DNA of 64,000 nucleotides from Chrysemys picta bellii (Eukaryota > Chordata > Testudines > Emydidae), in NCBI RefSeq assembly GCF_011386835.1, contig NW_027052948.1, positions 27,001 through 91,000 of the forward strand, read 5' to 3'. Below the pieces are notes generated by a model. It was not told the origin of the DNA. It saw only the letters and a program-made list of their open reading frames with translations, and searched no databases. The position numbers and the translations under genes are program-made. The first letter of the stretch is position 1, and every line of letters begins with the position of its first letter. Positions 22,406-34,628 of this stretch are shown here, one piece after another.

Positions 22406-23194
22406 AAGCCACAGGGGTGTCTGAGGTTTCCCTGGCCCTAAGCTCCTGTCCTGCCTGGCTGATGTCAGCATCTCTCTCGGAGGTCACCACCTCCCTAACA
22501 CCTTTGACCAATAGGCTGAGGTCCTGAAAAGGCCTTTGTGATGTCACTACCACACACACCCATCCCCGGAAGTGCTAATGTCCTGCTGCTGGCCTGACAC
22601 TTTGAAGGTTTGAGCAACTCTGTGTGGATCACCCCACTCAATGCGTCTTCATTCTAGGAAGCAAGCCGGTTAGACACTAAAACATCAGGGGCTGCTCCCA
22701 ATGCTACACTCAGTGTTTCCAAAATTAGGAGACTTTATGGCCACAAGAGACCTTTAGAGCATCTCATCTAACCCCCTGCATATCATAGGCTTCCTGTAGA
22801 GCACAACAGTTACTTTCTTAGAAAACACATTCCAGAAAGGCATCTAGTCTTCATTAAATGACATCAAGAGATGGAGAATTCACCACTTTCCCATTTAGTG
22901 AGTGCCAGGGGGCTCCATTTCCCCTTCCACTAGTTCCCCATTTACAGTGAGACAGAGCAGTACCTGCAGCAGGGAGCGGGAGTTGCTGAAAGACTCAGAG
23001 GAACAACCCATGCAGTGTCTCAGGCACCTGGCGCAAGTGGCGGATGATGCGGGTGCATAGCTTTGGCCGTGACGTCCTCCTGCTGCAAGGGAACGAGAAC
23101 CTGTCAGAGACTCAAACGCCCCGAGGAATCAGGGGGAATTAAGGGCACCGGGAACCAGCAGTATTTCCACTCAGCACCTGCCCACCACAGAGGG
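22406..23194 (+). repeat. Satellite unit 8, right part
   Basis: Satellite resumes at AAGCCACAGGGG after CR1 A and runs through the CCAAT segment, the CR1 fossil and an exon-like segment (from about 22963) to the next anchor. The exon-like copy here has lost several bases around 23050. Confidence 0.88.
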
Positions 23195-23589
23195 ATGAAT
23201 TCACCTCCTGAACCCCAGAATGGAGTCTTATTGTCCTTTCTAGTAACCTCCAGTGCCAAATCCCCTGCTTGAAGGGTGAGCTGCTGCTACCTCCCTCTCA
23301 GTGCCCTTGACAGCTGTTCCACCACCAAACCACAGCTCAAGTTATCAAAACCCTCTTCTCCACCCCCACCCAGGTTGGCCAGGGAGGCGGCTCTAGCAGT
23401 GGTGGCAGGTGGGATTCTGCCAGCAGTGAAGTGGGTTGCGGGGAGGTTGAGATCTTGCCCCAAGTCATCCCAGACACCAATGCTAATCCACACGATGGCA
23501 GCATCTAGTGTCAGTGGAGTCCAAGCACTATTTCAACCACACAGGTTTGGATGAACTCCCCACAAAGGGAGGTGAAGAGCACCCCCAGC

Positions 23590-23626
<37 letters not shown>

Positions 23627-24711
23627 CACTCCCGGTGGTGGGAGGGGAACAGGAGAAAGGACAAAAGAAGTAAGAGATGAAGAGAAAGGAAGGAGGGAGG
23701 GAGGAAAAGGTAAAACGAAAAGGACAAACACTAATGTCCCCAGTGATTCTACGGGACAAAATCACAGGGAGGGAATAAAATTCTGCCACCTTGAACTAGT
23801 GTTTTCCATGCCTAGAATTCAGCTGGCACCAGGTGGATCAGACTGAACAGGATACAAACCTCTCCGAGGCACTTACTTTCCTCAAAAGGAGACCTCAAGG
23901 AGGAGACTTGCTGAAGCAAAGCCAGAGGGGTCTCTGAGGTTTCCCTGGCCCTCATGTCAGCATCTCTCTCTGATGTCAGCATCTCTCTCTGAGGTCACCA
24001 CCTCCCTAACACATTTGACCAATAAGCTGACGTCCTGCAAAAGGCCTTTGTGATGTCACTGCCACACCCAACCAAACCCTGAAGTGCTAATGTCCTCCTG
24101 CTGGCCTGACACTTTGAAGGTTTGAGCTACTCTGTGTGGATCACCCCACTCAATGCGTCTTCATTCTAGGAAGCAAGCCGGCTAGACAGTAAAACATCAC
24201 AGGCTGCTCCCAATGCTACACTCCGTGTTTCCAAAATTACTACACTTTATGGCCAGAAGAGACCTTTAGAGCATCTAATCTAAGCCCCTGCATATCATGG
24301 GCTTCCTGTATAGTACAATAGTAACTTTTTGGGCACAAACATTCCAGAAAGGTATCTAGTCTAAATTAAATGACATTAAGAGATGGAGAATCCATCACTT
24401 TCCCTTTTAGTGAGTGCCAGGGGGATCCATTTCCCCTTCCACTAGCTCCACATTTACAGTGAGCCAGAACAGTACCTGTAGCAGGGAGCGGGAGTTCCTG
24501 AAGGCCTCAGAGGCGCAGCATCTGCAGTGTCTCAGGCACCTGGCACAAGTGCCGGATGATGCGGAGCTGGTGCATCATTTTGGCCCTGACGTCCTCCTGC
24601 TGCAAGGGAACGAGAACCTGTCAGAGACTCAAAGGCCCCGAGGAATCAGGGGGAATTAAGGGAACCTGGAACCAGCAGTATTTCCACCCAGCACCTGCCC
24701 ATCAATGAGAG
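23195..24711 (+). repeat. Satellite unit 9
   Basis: 1,517-bp unit. CA tract at 23592-23624. The second half (23815-24660) is nearly the same as 8075-8910 and 59680-60510, including the doubled GATGTCAGCATC block. Confidence 0.9.
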
Positions 24712-26139
24712 ATGAATTCACCTCCTGAACCCCACAATGGAGTCTTCTTGTCCTTTCTAGAAACCTCCAGAGCTAACCCCCCTCCTTGTAGGGTGAGCTC
24801 CTGCTACCTCCTGCTCAGTGCCCTTCACAGACATTCCACCTCCAAACCACAGCTAAAGTCATCAGAACCCTCTTCTCCACCCCGACACAGGTTGGGCTGG
24901 GAGGCGGCTCTAACAGGGCGTGCAGGAGGGATTCTGACAGCAGTGAAGTGGGTTGCAGGGAGGTTGAGATCTTGACCCAAGTCATCCCAGACACTAATGC
25001 TAAGTCACACAATGGCAGCATCTACTGTCAGTGGGGTCCAAGCACTATTTCAACCCCACAGTTTTGGATCAACTCCCCACAAGGGGAGGTGAAGAGAACC
25101 AACAGCACCACACACACACACACACCTTAAACTACTGTTTTCCATGCCGAGAATTCAGCTGGCACCAGATGGATCAGACTGAGCAGGTTCCAAAACCTCT
25201 TGGAGGCTCTTACCTTCTAATTTTCAAGTAAAATCAGTAAAAGGAAAGGAGAAAACTCGAAAGAGGCTCCTGCTCGCACTTAAATACGTGAACCCTAATA
25301 CTCTCTCAGTCCTCAAAAAGAAACCTCGAGAAGCAGACTTGCTGAAGCAAAGCCACAGGGGTCTCTGAGGTTTCCCTGGTCGTAAGCCCCTGTCCTCCCT
25401 GGCTGAAGACAGCATCTCTCTCTGAGGTCACCACCTCCCTAACACCTTTGACCAGTACACTGAGGTCCTTGAAAAAGCCTTTGTGATATCACTGCCACAC
25501 CCAACCAAACCCAAAAGTGCTCATGTCCTGCTGCTTGCCTGACACTTTGAAGGTTTGAGCTACGCTCTGTGGATCACACCACAAAATTCGTCTTCATTCT
25601 AGGAAGCAAGCTAGCTAGACAGTAAAACATCAGAGGCTGCTCCCAATACTACACTCAGTGTTTCCAAAATTTGTAGACGTTATGGCCACAAGAGACCTTT
25701 AGAGCATCTCATCTAAGCCCCTGCATATCATAGGCCTCCTGTATAGTACAATAGCTACTTTTTGGGCACACACATTCCAGAAAGGCATCTAGTCTTCATT
25801 CAATGACATCAAGAGATGGAGAATCCACCACTTTCCCTTTTAGTGAGTGCCAGGGGGCTCCATTTCGCCTTCCACTAGCTCGCCATTTAGAGGGAGACAG
25901 AGCAGTACCTGCAGCAGGGAGCAGGAGATGCTGAAGGCATCAGAGGCGCAGCCCCTGCAGTGTCTCAGGCACCTGGCGCAAGTGGCGGATAATGCGGGTG
26001 CATCACTTTGGCCGTGACGTCCTCCTCCTGCAAGGGAACGAGAACCTGTCAGAGACTCAAACGCCCCGAGGAATCAGGGGGAATTAAGGGCACCTGGAAC
26101 CAGCAGTATTTCCACTCAGCACCTGCCCACCACTGAGGG
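24712..26139 (+). repeat. Satellite unit 10
   Basis: 1,428-bp unit lacking about 170 bp: the CA tract (about 25111-25126) joins directly to CCTTAAACTACTG, removing the purine tract. Unit 26 (60570) is its near-identical partner without that deletion. Confidence 0.9.
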
Positions 26140-27313
26140 ATGAATTCACCTCCTGAACCCCAGAATGGAGTCTTCTTGTCCTTTCTAGTAACCTCCAGTG
26201 CCAACCCCCCTCCTTCTAGGGTGAGCTCCTGCTTCCTCCCACTCAGTGTTCTTGACAGCTGTTCCACCTCCAAACCAAACCTCAAGTTATCAGAACCCTC
26301 TTGTCCACCCCCAACCAGGTTGGGCATGGAGGCGGCTCTAGCGGGGGGGCCGGAAGGAATTCTGCCAGAAGTGAAGAGGTTGAGGGGAGGTTGAGATCTT
26401 GCCCCAAGTCATCCCAGACACTAATGCTAAGCCACAGGATGGCAGCATCTTGTGTCAGTGGAGTCCAAGCACTATTTCAACCCCACAGTTTTAGAGGAAC
26501 TTCCCACAAGGAGAGGTGAACAGAACCCCCAGCAATACACACAGAGACACACACACACACACTACTCCTGGTGGTGGGAGGGGAACAAGAGAAAGGACAA
26601 AAGAAGTAAGAGATGAAGAAAAAGGAAGGAGGGATGGAGGAAAAGGTAAAATGAAAAGGACAAACGCTAATATCCCTAGTGATTCTACGGGATAAAATAC
26701 AAGGGACGGAATAAAATTCTGCCACCTTGAACTAGTGTTTCCCATGCCTAAAATTCAGCTGGCACCAGATGGATCAGACTGTGGAGGTTCCAAAACCTCT
26801 TGGAGGCTCTTACCTTCTCAACAGGGAAGTCTGTTTTCATAGAATCATAGAATCATAGAATATCAGAGTTGGAAGGGACCTCAAGAAGTCATCTAGTCCA
26901 ACCCCATGCTCAGAGCAGGACCAATTCCCAGCTAAATCATCCCAGCCAGGTCTTTGTCAAGCCGGGCCTTAAAAACCTCCAAGGAAGGAGACTCCATTTT
27001 TTTTCCCCCATCTTATATGGAACCAATCACCAGAGACCCCAACCATCGAAAAATCCCCAAATGTGCTTTGTTGCTTCTAACTAATTTCTAGTAAAATCAG
27101 TAAAAGGAAAGGAGAAAACTCGAAAGAGGCTCCTGCTCCCACTCACATACGTGAACCCTAATACTCTCTCAGTCCTCAAAGAGAGACCTCGAGAAGGAGA
27201 CTTGCTGAAGCAAAACCACAGGGGTCTCTGAGGTTTCCCTGGCCCTGTGCTCCTGTCATGCCTGGCTCATGTCAGCATCTCTCTCTGAGGTCACCACCTC
27301 CCTAACACCTTTG
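26140..27313 (+). repeat. Satellite unit 11 (short, with CR1-tailed insert)
   Basis: Same architecture as units 5 and 27: an insert (26839-27080), then the deletion junction ACCTTTGAGCAATTCACC. It matches unit 27 at a constant offset of 36,027. Confidence 0.9.
26839..27080 (-). mobile_element. CR1-tailed chimeric insert, copy 2
   Basis: Same element and same insertion base as 11295-11534: minus-strand head of about 80 bp, A run, CR1 3' end. The flanking repeat is CTGTTTTC / CTAATTTC, with two mismatches. Confidence 0.7.
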
Positions 27314-28351
27314 AGCAATTCACCTCCTCAACCCCAGAATGGAGTCTTCTTGTCCTTTCTAGTAACCTCCAGTGCCAACCCCACTCCTTGTAGGATGAGC
27401 TCCTGCTACCTCCAGCTCAGTGCCCTTGAGAGCTGTTCCACCTCCAAACCACAGCTCAAGTTATCAGAACCCTCTTCTCCACCCCCACCCAGGTTGGGCA
27501 GGGAGGCGGATCTAGCTGGGGGGGCAGCAGGGATTCTGAAAGCAGAAAAGTGCGTTGCGGGGAGCCCCCCTTGAGACCTTGCCCCAAGTCATCGCAGACA
27601 GTAATGTTAAGCCACAGGTTGGGAGCATCTAGTGTCAGTGGAGTCCAAGCACTATTTCAACCTCACAGTATTGGATCAACTTTCCACAAGGGGAGGTGAA
27701 GAGCACCGCCAACAACACACACACACACACACACACACACCACTCCTGGTGGTGGGAGGGGAACAGGAGAAAGGACAAAAGAAGTAAGTGATGAAGAGAA
27801 AGGAAGGAGGGATGGAGGAAAAGGTAAAACGAAAAGGACAAAACCTAATGTCCCCAGTGATTCCACGGGACAAAATCCCAGGGAGGGAATAAAATTCTGC
27901 CACCTTGAGCTAGTGTTTTCCATGCCTAGAATTCAGCTGGCACCAGGTGGATCAGACTGAAAAGGTTACAAACCTCTCCGAGGCTCTTAACTTCTTAACA
28001 GGGACGTCTGTTTTCTAGTAAAATCAGTAAAGAGAAAGGAGAAATCTCGAAAGAGGCTCCTGCTCGCACTCACATACGTCAGCCCTAATACTCTCTCAGT
28101 CCTCAAAGAGAGACCTCGAGAAGGAGACTTGCTGAAGCAAAGCCACAGGGGTCTCTGAGGTTTCCCTGGCCCTGGGCCCCTGTCCTGCCTGGCTGATGTC
28201 AGCATCTCTCTCTGAGGTCACCACCTCCCTAACACATTTGACCAATAAGCTGACATCCTGCAAAAGGCCTTTGTGATGTCACTGCCACACCCAACCAAAC
28301 CCTGAAGTGCTAATGTCCTGCTGCTGGCCTGACACTTTGAAGGTTTGAGGT
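27314..28351 (+). repeat. Satellite unit 12, left part
   Basis: Unit with variant anchor AGCAATTCACC, the marker GGGGAGCCCCCCTTGAGACC (also in unit 28 near 63590) and a CA tract at 27714-27741, interrupted by a solo LTR at 28352. Confidence 0.88.
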
Positions 28352-29202
28352 TGTCATAACTATAAAGGGAAGGGTAACAGCTGTCCTGTGTACAGTACTA
28401 TAAAATCCCTCCTGGCCAGAGACTCCAAAATCCTTTTCCCTCTAAAGGGTTAAGAAGCTCAGGTAACCTGGCTGGCATCTGACCTAAAGGACCAATAAGG
28501 GGACAAGATACTTTCAAATCTTGGGGAGGGGAAGGCTTTTGTTTGTGTTCTTTGTTTGTGTGGGTGTTCGCCCTCGGGACTGAGAGGGACCAGACATCAA
28601 TCCAGGTTCTCCACATCTTTCTAAACAAGTCTCTCCTATTTCAAACAAGGCGTGTTAGTTTTCCTTTGTTTTCTCAACTTGTAAATGTACCTTTTACTAG
28701 AGTGTTTATCTTTGTTTGCTGTACTTTGAACCTAAGACTAGAGGGGAGTCCTCTGAGCTCTTTAAGTTTGATTACCCTGTAAGGTTAATTTCCATACTGA
28801 TTTTACAGAGATGATTTTTACCTTTTTCTTTAATTAAAAGCCTTATTTTTAAGAACCTGATTGATTTTTCCTTGTTTTAAGATCCAAGGAGTTTGGATCT
28901 TGATTCACCAGGAGTTGGTGGGAGGAAGGAGGGGAATGGTTAATTTCTCCTTCTTTTAGATCCAAGGGGGTTGGATCTGTATTCACCAGAAGTTGGTGGG
29001 AGGAAGGAGGGGGGATAGTTAATTTCTCCTTGTTTTAAGATCCAAGGGGTTTGGATCTGTATTCACCAGGGAATTGGTGAAAGGTTTCTCAAGGCTACCC
29101 AGGGGAGGAAATTAGCCTTGGGATGGTGGTTAAGCTTAGAAGTTTTCATGCAGGCCCCTACATTTGTACCCTAAACTTCAAGGTGGGGATACAGCCTTGA
29201 CA
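28352..29202 (+). mobile_element. Solo LTR of the Gypsy family, copy 1
   Basis: 851 bp from TGTCATAACTATAAAGGG to ACAGCCTTGACA. It has TATAAAA at about 28399 and three copies of a 78-80-bp internal repeat starting GATCCAAGG (28881, 28959, 29039). The flanks GAGGT / CAGGT fit a 5-bp target-site duplication with one mismatch. Its 3' two-thirds match the 5' LTR of the coding Gypsy fragment at 14853, which ties this LTR to the integrase-before-RT element. Confidence 0.88.
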
Positions 29203-29785
29203 CAGGTACTCTCTGTGGATCACCCCACTCAATGCGTCTTCATTCTAGGAAGCAAGTCGGCTAGACAGTAAAACATCACAGGCTGCTCCCAATACTACAC
29301 TCAGTGTTTCCAAAAGTAGGAGACTTTCTGGCCACAAGAGACCTTTAGAGCATCTCATCTAATCTCCTCCATATCATAGGCCTCCTGTATAGTACAATAG
29401 TTACTTTTTCGGCGCACACATTCCAGAAAGGCATCTAGTCTTCATTCAATGACATCAAGAGATGGAGAATCCACCACTTTCCCTTTTAGTGAGTGCCAGG
29501 GGGCTCCATTTCCCCTTCCACTAGCTCGCCATTTACAGGGAGACAGAGCAGTACCTGCAGCAGGGAGCGGGAATTGCTGAAGGCCTCAGAGGCGCAGCCC
29601 CTGCAGTGTCTCAGGCACCTGGCGCAAGTGGCGGATGATGCGGGTGCATCACTTTGGCCGTGACGTCCTCCTCCTGCAAGGGAACGAGAACCTGTCAGAG
29701 ACTCAAACGCCCCGAGGAATCAGGGGGAATTAAGGGCACCTGGAACCAGCAGTATTTAAACTGACTACCTGCCCACCACTGAGGG
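29203..29785 (+). repeat. Satellite unit 12, right part
   Basis: Satellite resumes in the segment TACTCTCTGTGGATCACCCC and runs through the CR1 fossil and an exon-like segment to the next anchor. Confidence 0.88.
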
Positions 29786-31192
29786 ATGAATTCACCTCCT
29801 GAACCCCAGAATGGAGTCTTCTTGTCCTTTCTAGTAACCTCCAGTGCCAACCCACCACCCTGTAGGGTGAGCTCCTGCTACCTCCCCCTCAGTACCCTTG
29901 ACAGCTGTTCTACCTCCAAACCACAGCTCAAGTTATCAGAACCCTCTTCTCCACCCCAACCCAGGTTGCGCAGGGAGGCGGCCCTAGCAGGGGGGGCAGG
30001 AGGGATTCTGCCAGCAGTGAAGTGGGTTGCGGGGAAGTTGAGATCTTGCCCCAAGTTGTCCCAGACACTAATGCTAAGCCACAGGATGGCAGCATCTAGT
30101 GTCAGTGGAGTCCAAGCACTATTTGAACCCGACAGTTCTGGATCAACTTCCCACAAGTGGAGGTGAAGAGCACCCCCAGCAACACACACACCACTCCTGG
30201 AGGTGGGAGGGGAACAAGAGAAAGGACAAAAGAAGTAAGAGATAAAGAGAAAGGAAGGAGGGATGGAGGAAAAGGTAAAACGAAAAGGACAAACCCTAAT
30301 GTCCCCAGTGATTCTACCAGACAAAATTACAGGGAGGGATTAAAATTCTGCCACCTTGAACTAGTGTTTTCCATGCCTGCCTAGAATTCAGCTGGCACCA
30401 GATGGATCAGACTGAGCAGGTTCCAAAACCTCTTGGAGGCTCTTACTTTCTAATTTTCAAGTAAAATCAGTAAAAGGAAAGGAGAAAACTCGAAAGAGGC
30501 TCCTGCTCGCACTCACATACGTCAACCCTAACACTCTCTCAGTCCTCAAGAGAAACCTCGAGAAGGAGACTTGCTGAAGCAAAGCCACAGGGGTCTCTGA
30601 GGTTTCCCTGGCCATGCGCCCCTGTCCTGCCTCGCTGATGGCAGCATCTCTCTCTGAGGTTACCACCTCCCTAACACCTTTGACCAATATGCTGAGGTCC
30701 TGCAAAAGACCTTTGTGATATCACTGCCACCAATCAAACCCTTAAGTGCTAATGTCCTGCTGCTGGCCTGACACTATGAAGGTTTGAGCTACTCTCTGTA
30801 GATCACCCCACTCAATGCGTCTTCATTCTAGGAAGCAAGTGGGCTAGACAGTAAAACATCAGAGGCTGCTCCCAATGCTACACTCAGTGTTTCCAAAATT
30901 AGTAGACTTTATGGCCACAAGAGACCTTTAGAGCATCTAATCTAAGCCCCTGCATATCACAGGCTTCCTGTATCGTACAATAGTTACTCTTTAGGCACAC
31001 ACATTCCAGAAAGGCATCTAGTCTTCATTCAATGACATCAAGAGATGGAGAATCCACCACTTTCCCTTTTAGTGAGTGCCAGGGGGCTCCATTTCCCCTT
31101 CCACTAGCACCCCATTTACAGTGAGCCAGAGCAGTACCTGCAGCAGGGAGTGGGAGTTGCTGATGTCCACAAAGGCACAGCCCTTGCAGTGT
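29786..31192 (+). repeat. Satellite unit 13 (ends at deletion junction)
   Basis: Short CA tract (30180-30191). The exon-like segment breaks at CTTGCAGTGT (about 31192) and joins TCAACTTCCCACAAGG of the following unit, a deletion of roughly 550 bp. Confidence 0.88.
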
Positions 31193-32412
31193 CAACTTCC
31201 CACAAGGGGAGGTGAAGAGCACCCTCAGCAACAAACACACACACACCACTCCTGGTGGTGGGAGGGGAACAAGAGAAAGCAAGGAGGGATGGAGGAAAAG
31301 GTAAAACGAAAAAGACAAACCCTAATGTCCCCAGTGATTCTACGGCACAAAATCCAAGGGATGGAATAAAATTCTGCCATCTTAAACTACTGTTTTCCAT
31401 GCCTAGAATTCAGCTGGCACCACGTGGATCAGACTGAGCAGCTGCCAAAACCTCTTGGAGGCTCTTACCTTCTAAATAGGGACGTCTGTTTTCTAGTAAA
31501 ATCCGTCAAAGGAAAGGAGAAAACTCGAAAGATGCTCCTGCTCACACTCACATACGTGAACCCTAACACTCTCTCAGTCCTCAAAGAGAGACCTCGAGAA
31601 GGAGACTTGCTGAAGCAAAGCCACAGGGGTCTCTGAGGTTTCCCTGGCCCTGTGCTCCTGTCCTGCCAGGCTGATGTCAGCATCTCTCTCGGAGGTCACC
31701 ACCTCCCTAACACCTTTGACCAATAGGCTGACGTCCTGCAAAAGGCCTTTGTGATATCACTGCCACACCCACCCTTCCCCGGAAGTGCTAATGTCCTGCT
31801 GCTGGCCTGACACTTTGAAGGTTTCAGCTACTCTCTGTGGATCACCCCACTCAATGCCTGTTCATTCTAGGAAGCAAGCCGGCTAGACGGTAAAACATCA
31901 GAGGCTGCTCCCAATGCTACACTCAGTGTTTCCAAAATTAGGGGACTTTATGGCCAGAAGAGACCTTTAGAGCATCTCATCTAACCCCTTGCATACCATA
32001 GGCTTGCTGTATAGTACAATAGTTACTTTTTGGGCACACACATTGCAGAAAGGCATCTAGTCTTCCTTCAATGACATCAAGAGATGGAGAATCCACCACT
32101 TTCCCTTTTAGTGAGTGCCAGGGGGCTCCATTTCCCCTTCCACTAGCTCCCCATTTACAGTGAGCCAGAGCAGTACCTGCAGCAGGGAGCGGGAGTTGCT
32201 GAAGGCCTCAGAGGAACAGCCCCTTCAGTGTCTCAGGAATCTGGCGCAAGTGCCGGATGATTCCGAGCTGGTGCATCCCTTTGGCCGTGACGTCTTCCTG
32301 CTGCAAGGGAATGAGAACCTGTCAGAGACTCAAACGCCCCGAGGAATCAGGGGGAATTAAGGGCACCTGGAACCAGTAGTATTTCCACCCAGCACCTGCC
32401 CACCGCTCAGGG
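31193..32412 (+). repeat. Satellite unit 14 (lacks first ~470 bp)
   Basis: Starts just before the CA tract (about 31231-31246) because of the deletion at 31192. The purine tract is also shortened. The rest is a normal unit with an exon-like segment from about 32177. Confidence 0.88.
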
Positions 32413-33356
32413 ATGAATTCACCTCCTGAACCCAAGAATGGAGTCTTCTTGTCCTTTCTAGTATCCTGCAGTGCCAACTCCCCTCCTTGTAGGATTAGCT
32501 CCTGCTACCTCCCGCTCAGTGTTTTTGACAGCTGTTCCACCTCCAAACCACACCTCAAGTTATCAGAACCCTGTTCTCCACCCCCACCCAGGTTGGCCAG
32601 GGAGGCTGCTCTAGCGGGGGGGCAGGAGGGATTCTGCCAGAAGTGAAGTGGTTTGAGGGGAGGTTGAGATCTTCCCCAAGTCATCCCAGACACTAATGGT
32701 AAGCCACAGGATGGCAGCATCTTGTGTCAGTGGAGTCCAAGCACTATTTCAACCCCACAGTTTTGGATCAACTTCCCACAATAGGAGGTGAAGATCACCC
32801 CCAGCAACACGTACACACACACACACACACACACCACTCCTGGTGGTGGCAGGGGAACAGGAGAAAGGACAAAAGAAGTAAGAGATGAAGAGAAAGGAAG
32901 GAGGGATGGTGGAAAAGGTAAAACGAAAAGGACAAACCCTAATGTCCCCAGTGATTCAACGGGACAAAATCCCGTGTGGACTACAAAATTCTGTCACCTT
33001 GAACTAGTGTTTTCCATGCCTAGAATTCAACGGGCACCAGGTGGATCAGACTGAGAAGGTTCAAAAACCTCTCGGAGGCTCTTACCTTCTAAACAGGGAC
33101 GTCTGTTTTCGAGTAAAATCAGTAAAAGGAAAGGAGAAAACTCGAAAGAGGCTCCTGCTCGCACTCACATACGTGAACCCTAATACTCTCTCAGTCCTCA
33201 AAGAGAGACCTCGAAAAGGAGACTTGCTAAAGCAAAGCCACAGGGGTCTCTGAGGTTTCCCTGGCCCTGCGCCCCGTCCTGCCTGACTGATGTCAGCATC
33301 TCTCTCTGAGGTCACCACCTCCCTAACACCTTTGACCAATACGCTGAGATACTGCA
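32413..33356 (+). repeat. Satellite unit 15, left part
   Basis: Normal unit start with a CA tract at about 32811-32834, interrupted by a GC-rich solo LTR. The 5-bp target CTGCA is at 33352-33356. Confidence 0.88.
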
Positions 33357-33603
33357 TGTAGCGGGGCGGCCTGGCTCCCAGGTGCCCCAGGAAGTCAAGG
33401 CCACCGCGGCCTGTCCCCACCCCCCGGAAGTCAAGGGGAGGGACAGGAAGTATAAAGGCCAAGCCACAGCGCTCAGTAGCTGGCCGGCAGCGGGAGAGGA
33501 CAGACGCTGGTGCCCGAGCTCCCGCGGACCTGAGCCTGCCGAGAGCCCGGTATCCTGAGGAGGACTGGCCGGAAGGGACGAGCCCCACCCCGGAACTACT
33601 ACA
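33357..33603 (+). mobile_element. GC-rich solo LTR (247 bp)
   Basis: TGTAGCGGGGCGGCCTGG to GGAACTACTACA (TG...CA), with TATAAAG at 33451. It is flanked by CTGCA on both sides (33352-33356, 33604-33608), a perfect 5-bp target-site duplication. Its 5' ~200 bp match 46539-46740 and its last ~35 bp match 47393-47427. It sits at the same satellite base as that longer element. Much higher GC than the surroundings. Confidence 0.85.
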
Positions 33604-34280
33604 CTGCAAAAGGCCTTTGTGATGTCACTGCCACACCCACTCATCCCCTGAAGTGCTAATGTCCTGCTGCTGGCCTGACACTTTGAAGGTTTCAGCTACT
33701 CTCTGAGGATCACCCCACTCGATGCGTCTTCATTTTAGGAAGCAAGCCGGATAGACAATAAAACATCAGAGGCTGCTCCCAATGCTACACTCCGTGTTTC
33801 CAAAATTACTACACTTTATGGCCAGAAGAGACCTTTAGAGCATCTAATCTAAGCCCCTGCATATCATGGGCTTCCTGTATAGTACAATAGTTACTTTTTG
33901 GGTACAAACATTCCAGAAAGGTATCTAGTCTAAATTAAATGACATTAAGAGATGGAGAATCCACCACTTTCCCTTTTAGTGAGTGCCAGGGGGCTCCATT
34001 TCCCCTTCCACTAGCTCGCCATTTACAGGGAGACAGAGCAGTACCTGCAGCAGGGAGCGGGAGTTGCTGAAGGCCTCAGAGGCGCAGCCCCTGCAGTGTC
34101 TCAGGCACCTGGCGCAAGTGGCGGATGATGCGGATCTGGTGCATCATTTTGGCCGTGACGTCCTCCTCCTGCAAGGGAACGAGAACCTGTCAGAGACTCA
34201 AATGCCCCGAGGAATCAGGGGCAATTAAGAACACCTGGAACCAGCAGTATTTACACCCAGCACCTGCCCACCACTGAGGG
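33604..34280 (+). repeat. Satellite unit 15, right part
   Basis: Satellite from CTGCAAAAGGCC through the TGATGTCA segment, CR1 fossil and exon-like segment (from about 34043). Confidence 0.88.
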
Positions 34281-34628
34281 ATGAATTCACCTCCTGAACC
34301 CCAGAATGGAGTCGTCTTCTCCTTTCTAGTAATCTCCAGTGCCAACCCCCGTCCTTGTAGGGTGAGCTCCTGCTACCTCCCCCTCAGTGCCCTTGACAGC
34401 TGTTCCACCTCCAAACCACAGCTCAAGTTATCAGAACCCTCTTCTCCACCCCGACACAGGTTGAGCAGGGAGGCGGCTCTAGCAGGGGGGGCAGGTGGGA
34501 TTCTGGCAGCAGTGAAGTGGGTTGCGTGAGGGGAACAAGAGAAAGGACAAAAGAAGTAAGAGATGAAGAGAAAGGAAGGAGGGATGGAGGAAAAGGGAAA
34601 AGGAAAAGGACAAACCCTAATGTCCCCA
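34281..34628 (+). repeat. Satellite unit 16, left part
   Basis: Anchor segment that has lost the CA region: GTGGGTTGCG joins TGAGGGGAACAAGAG at about 34527. It ends with CCTAATGTCCCCA (34616-34628), the PLE target-site copy. Confidence 0.88.
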
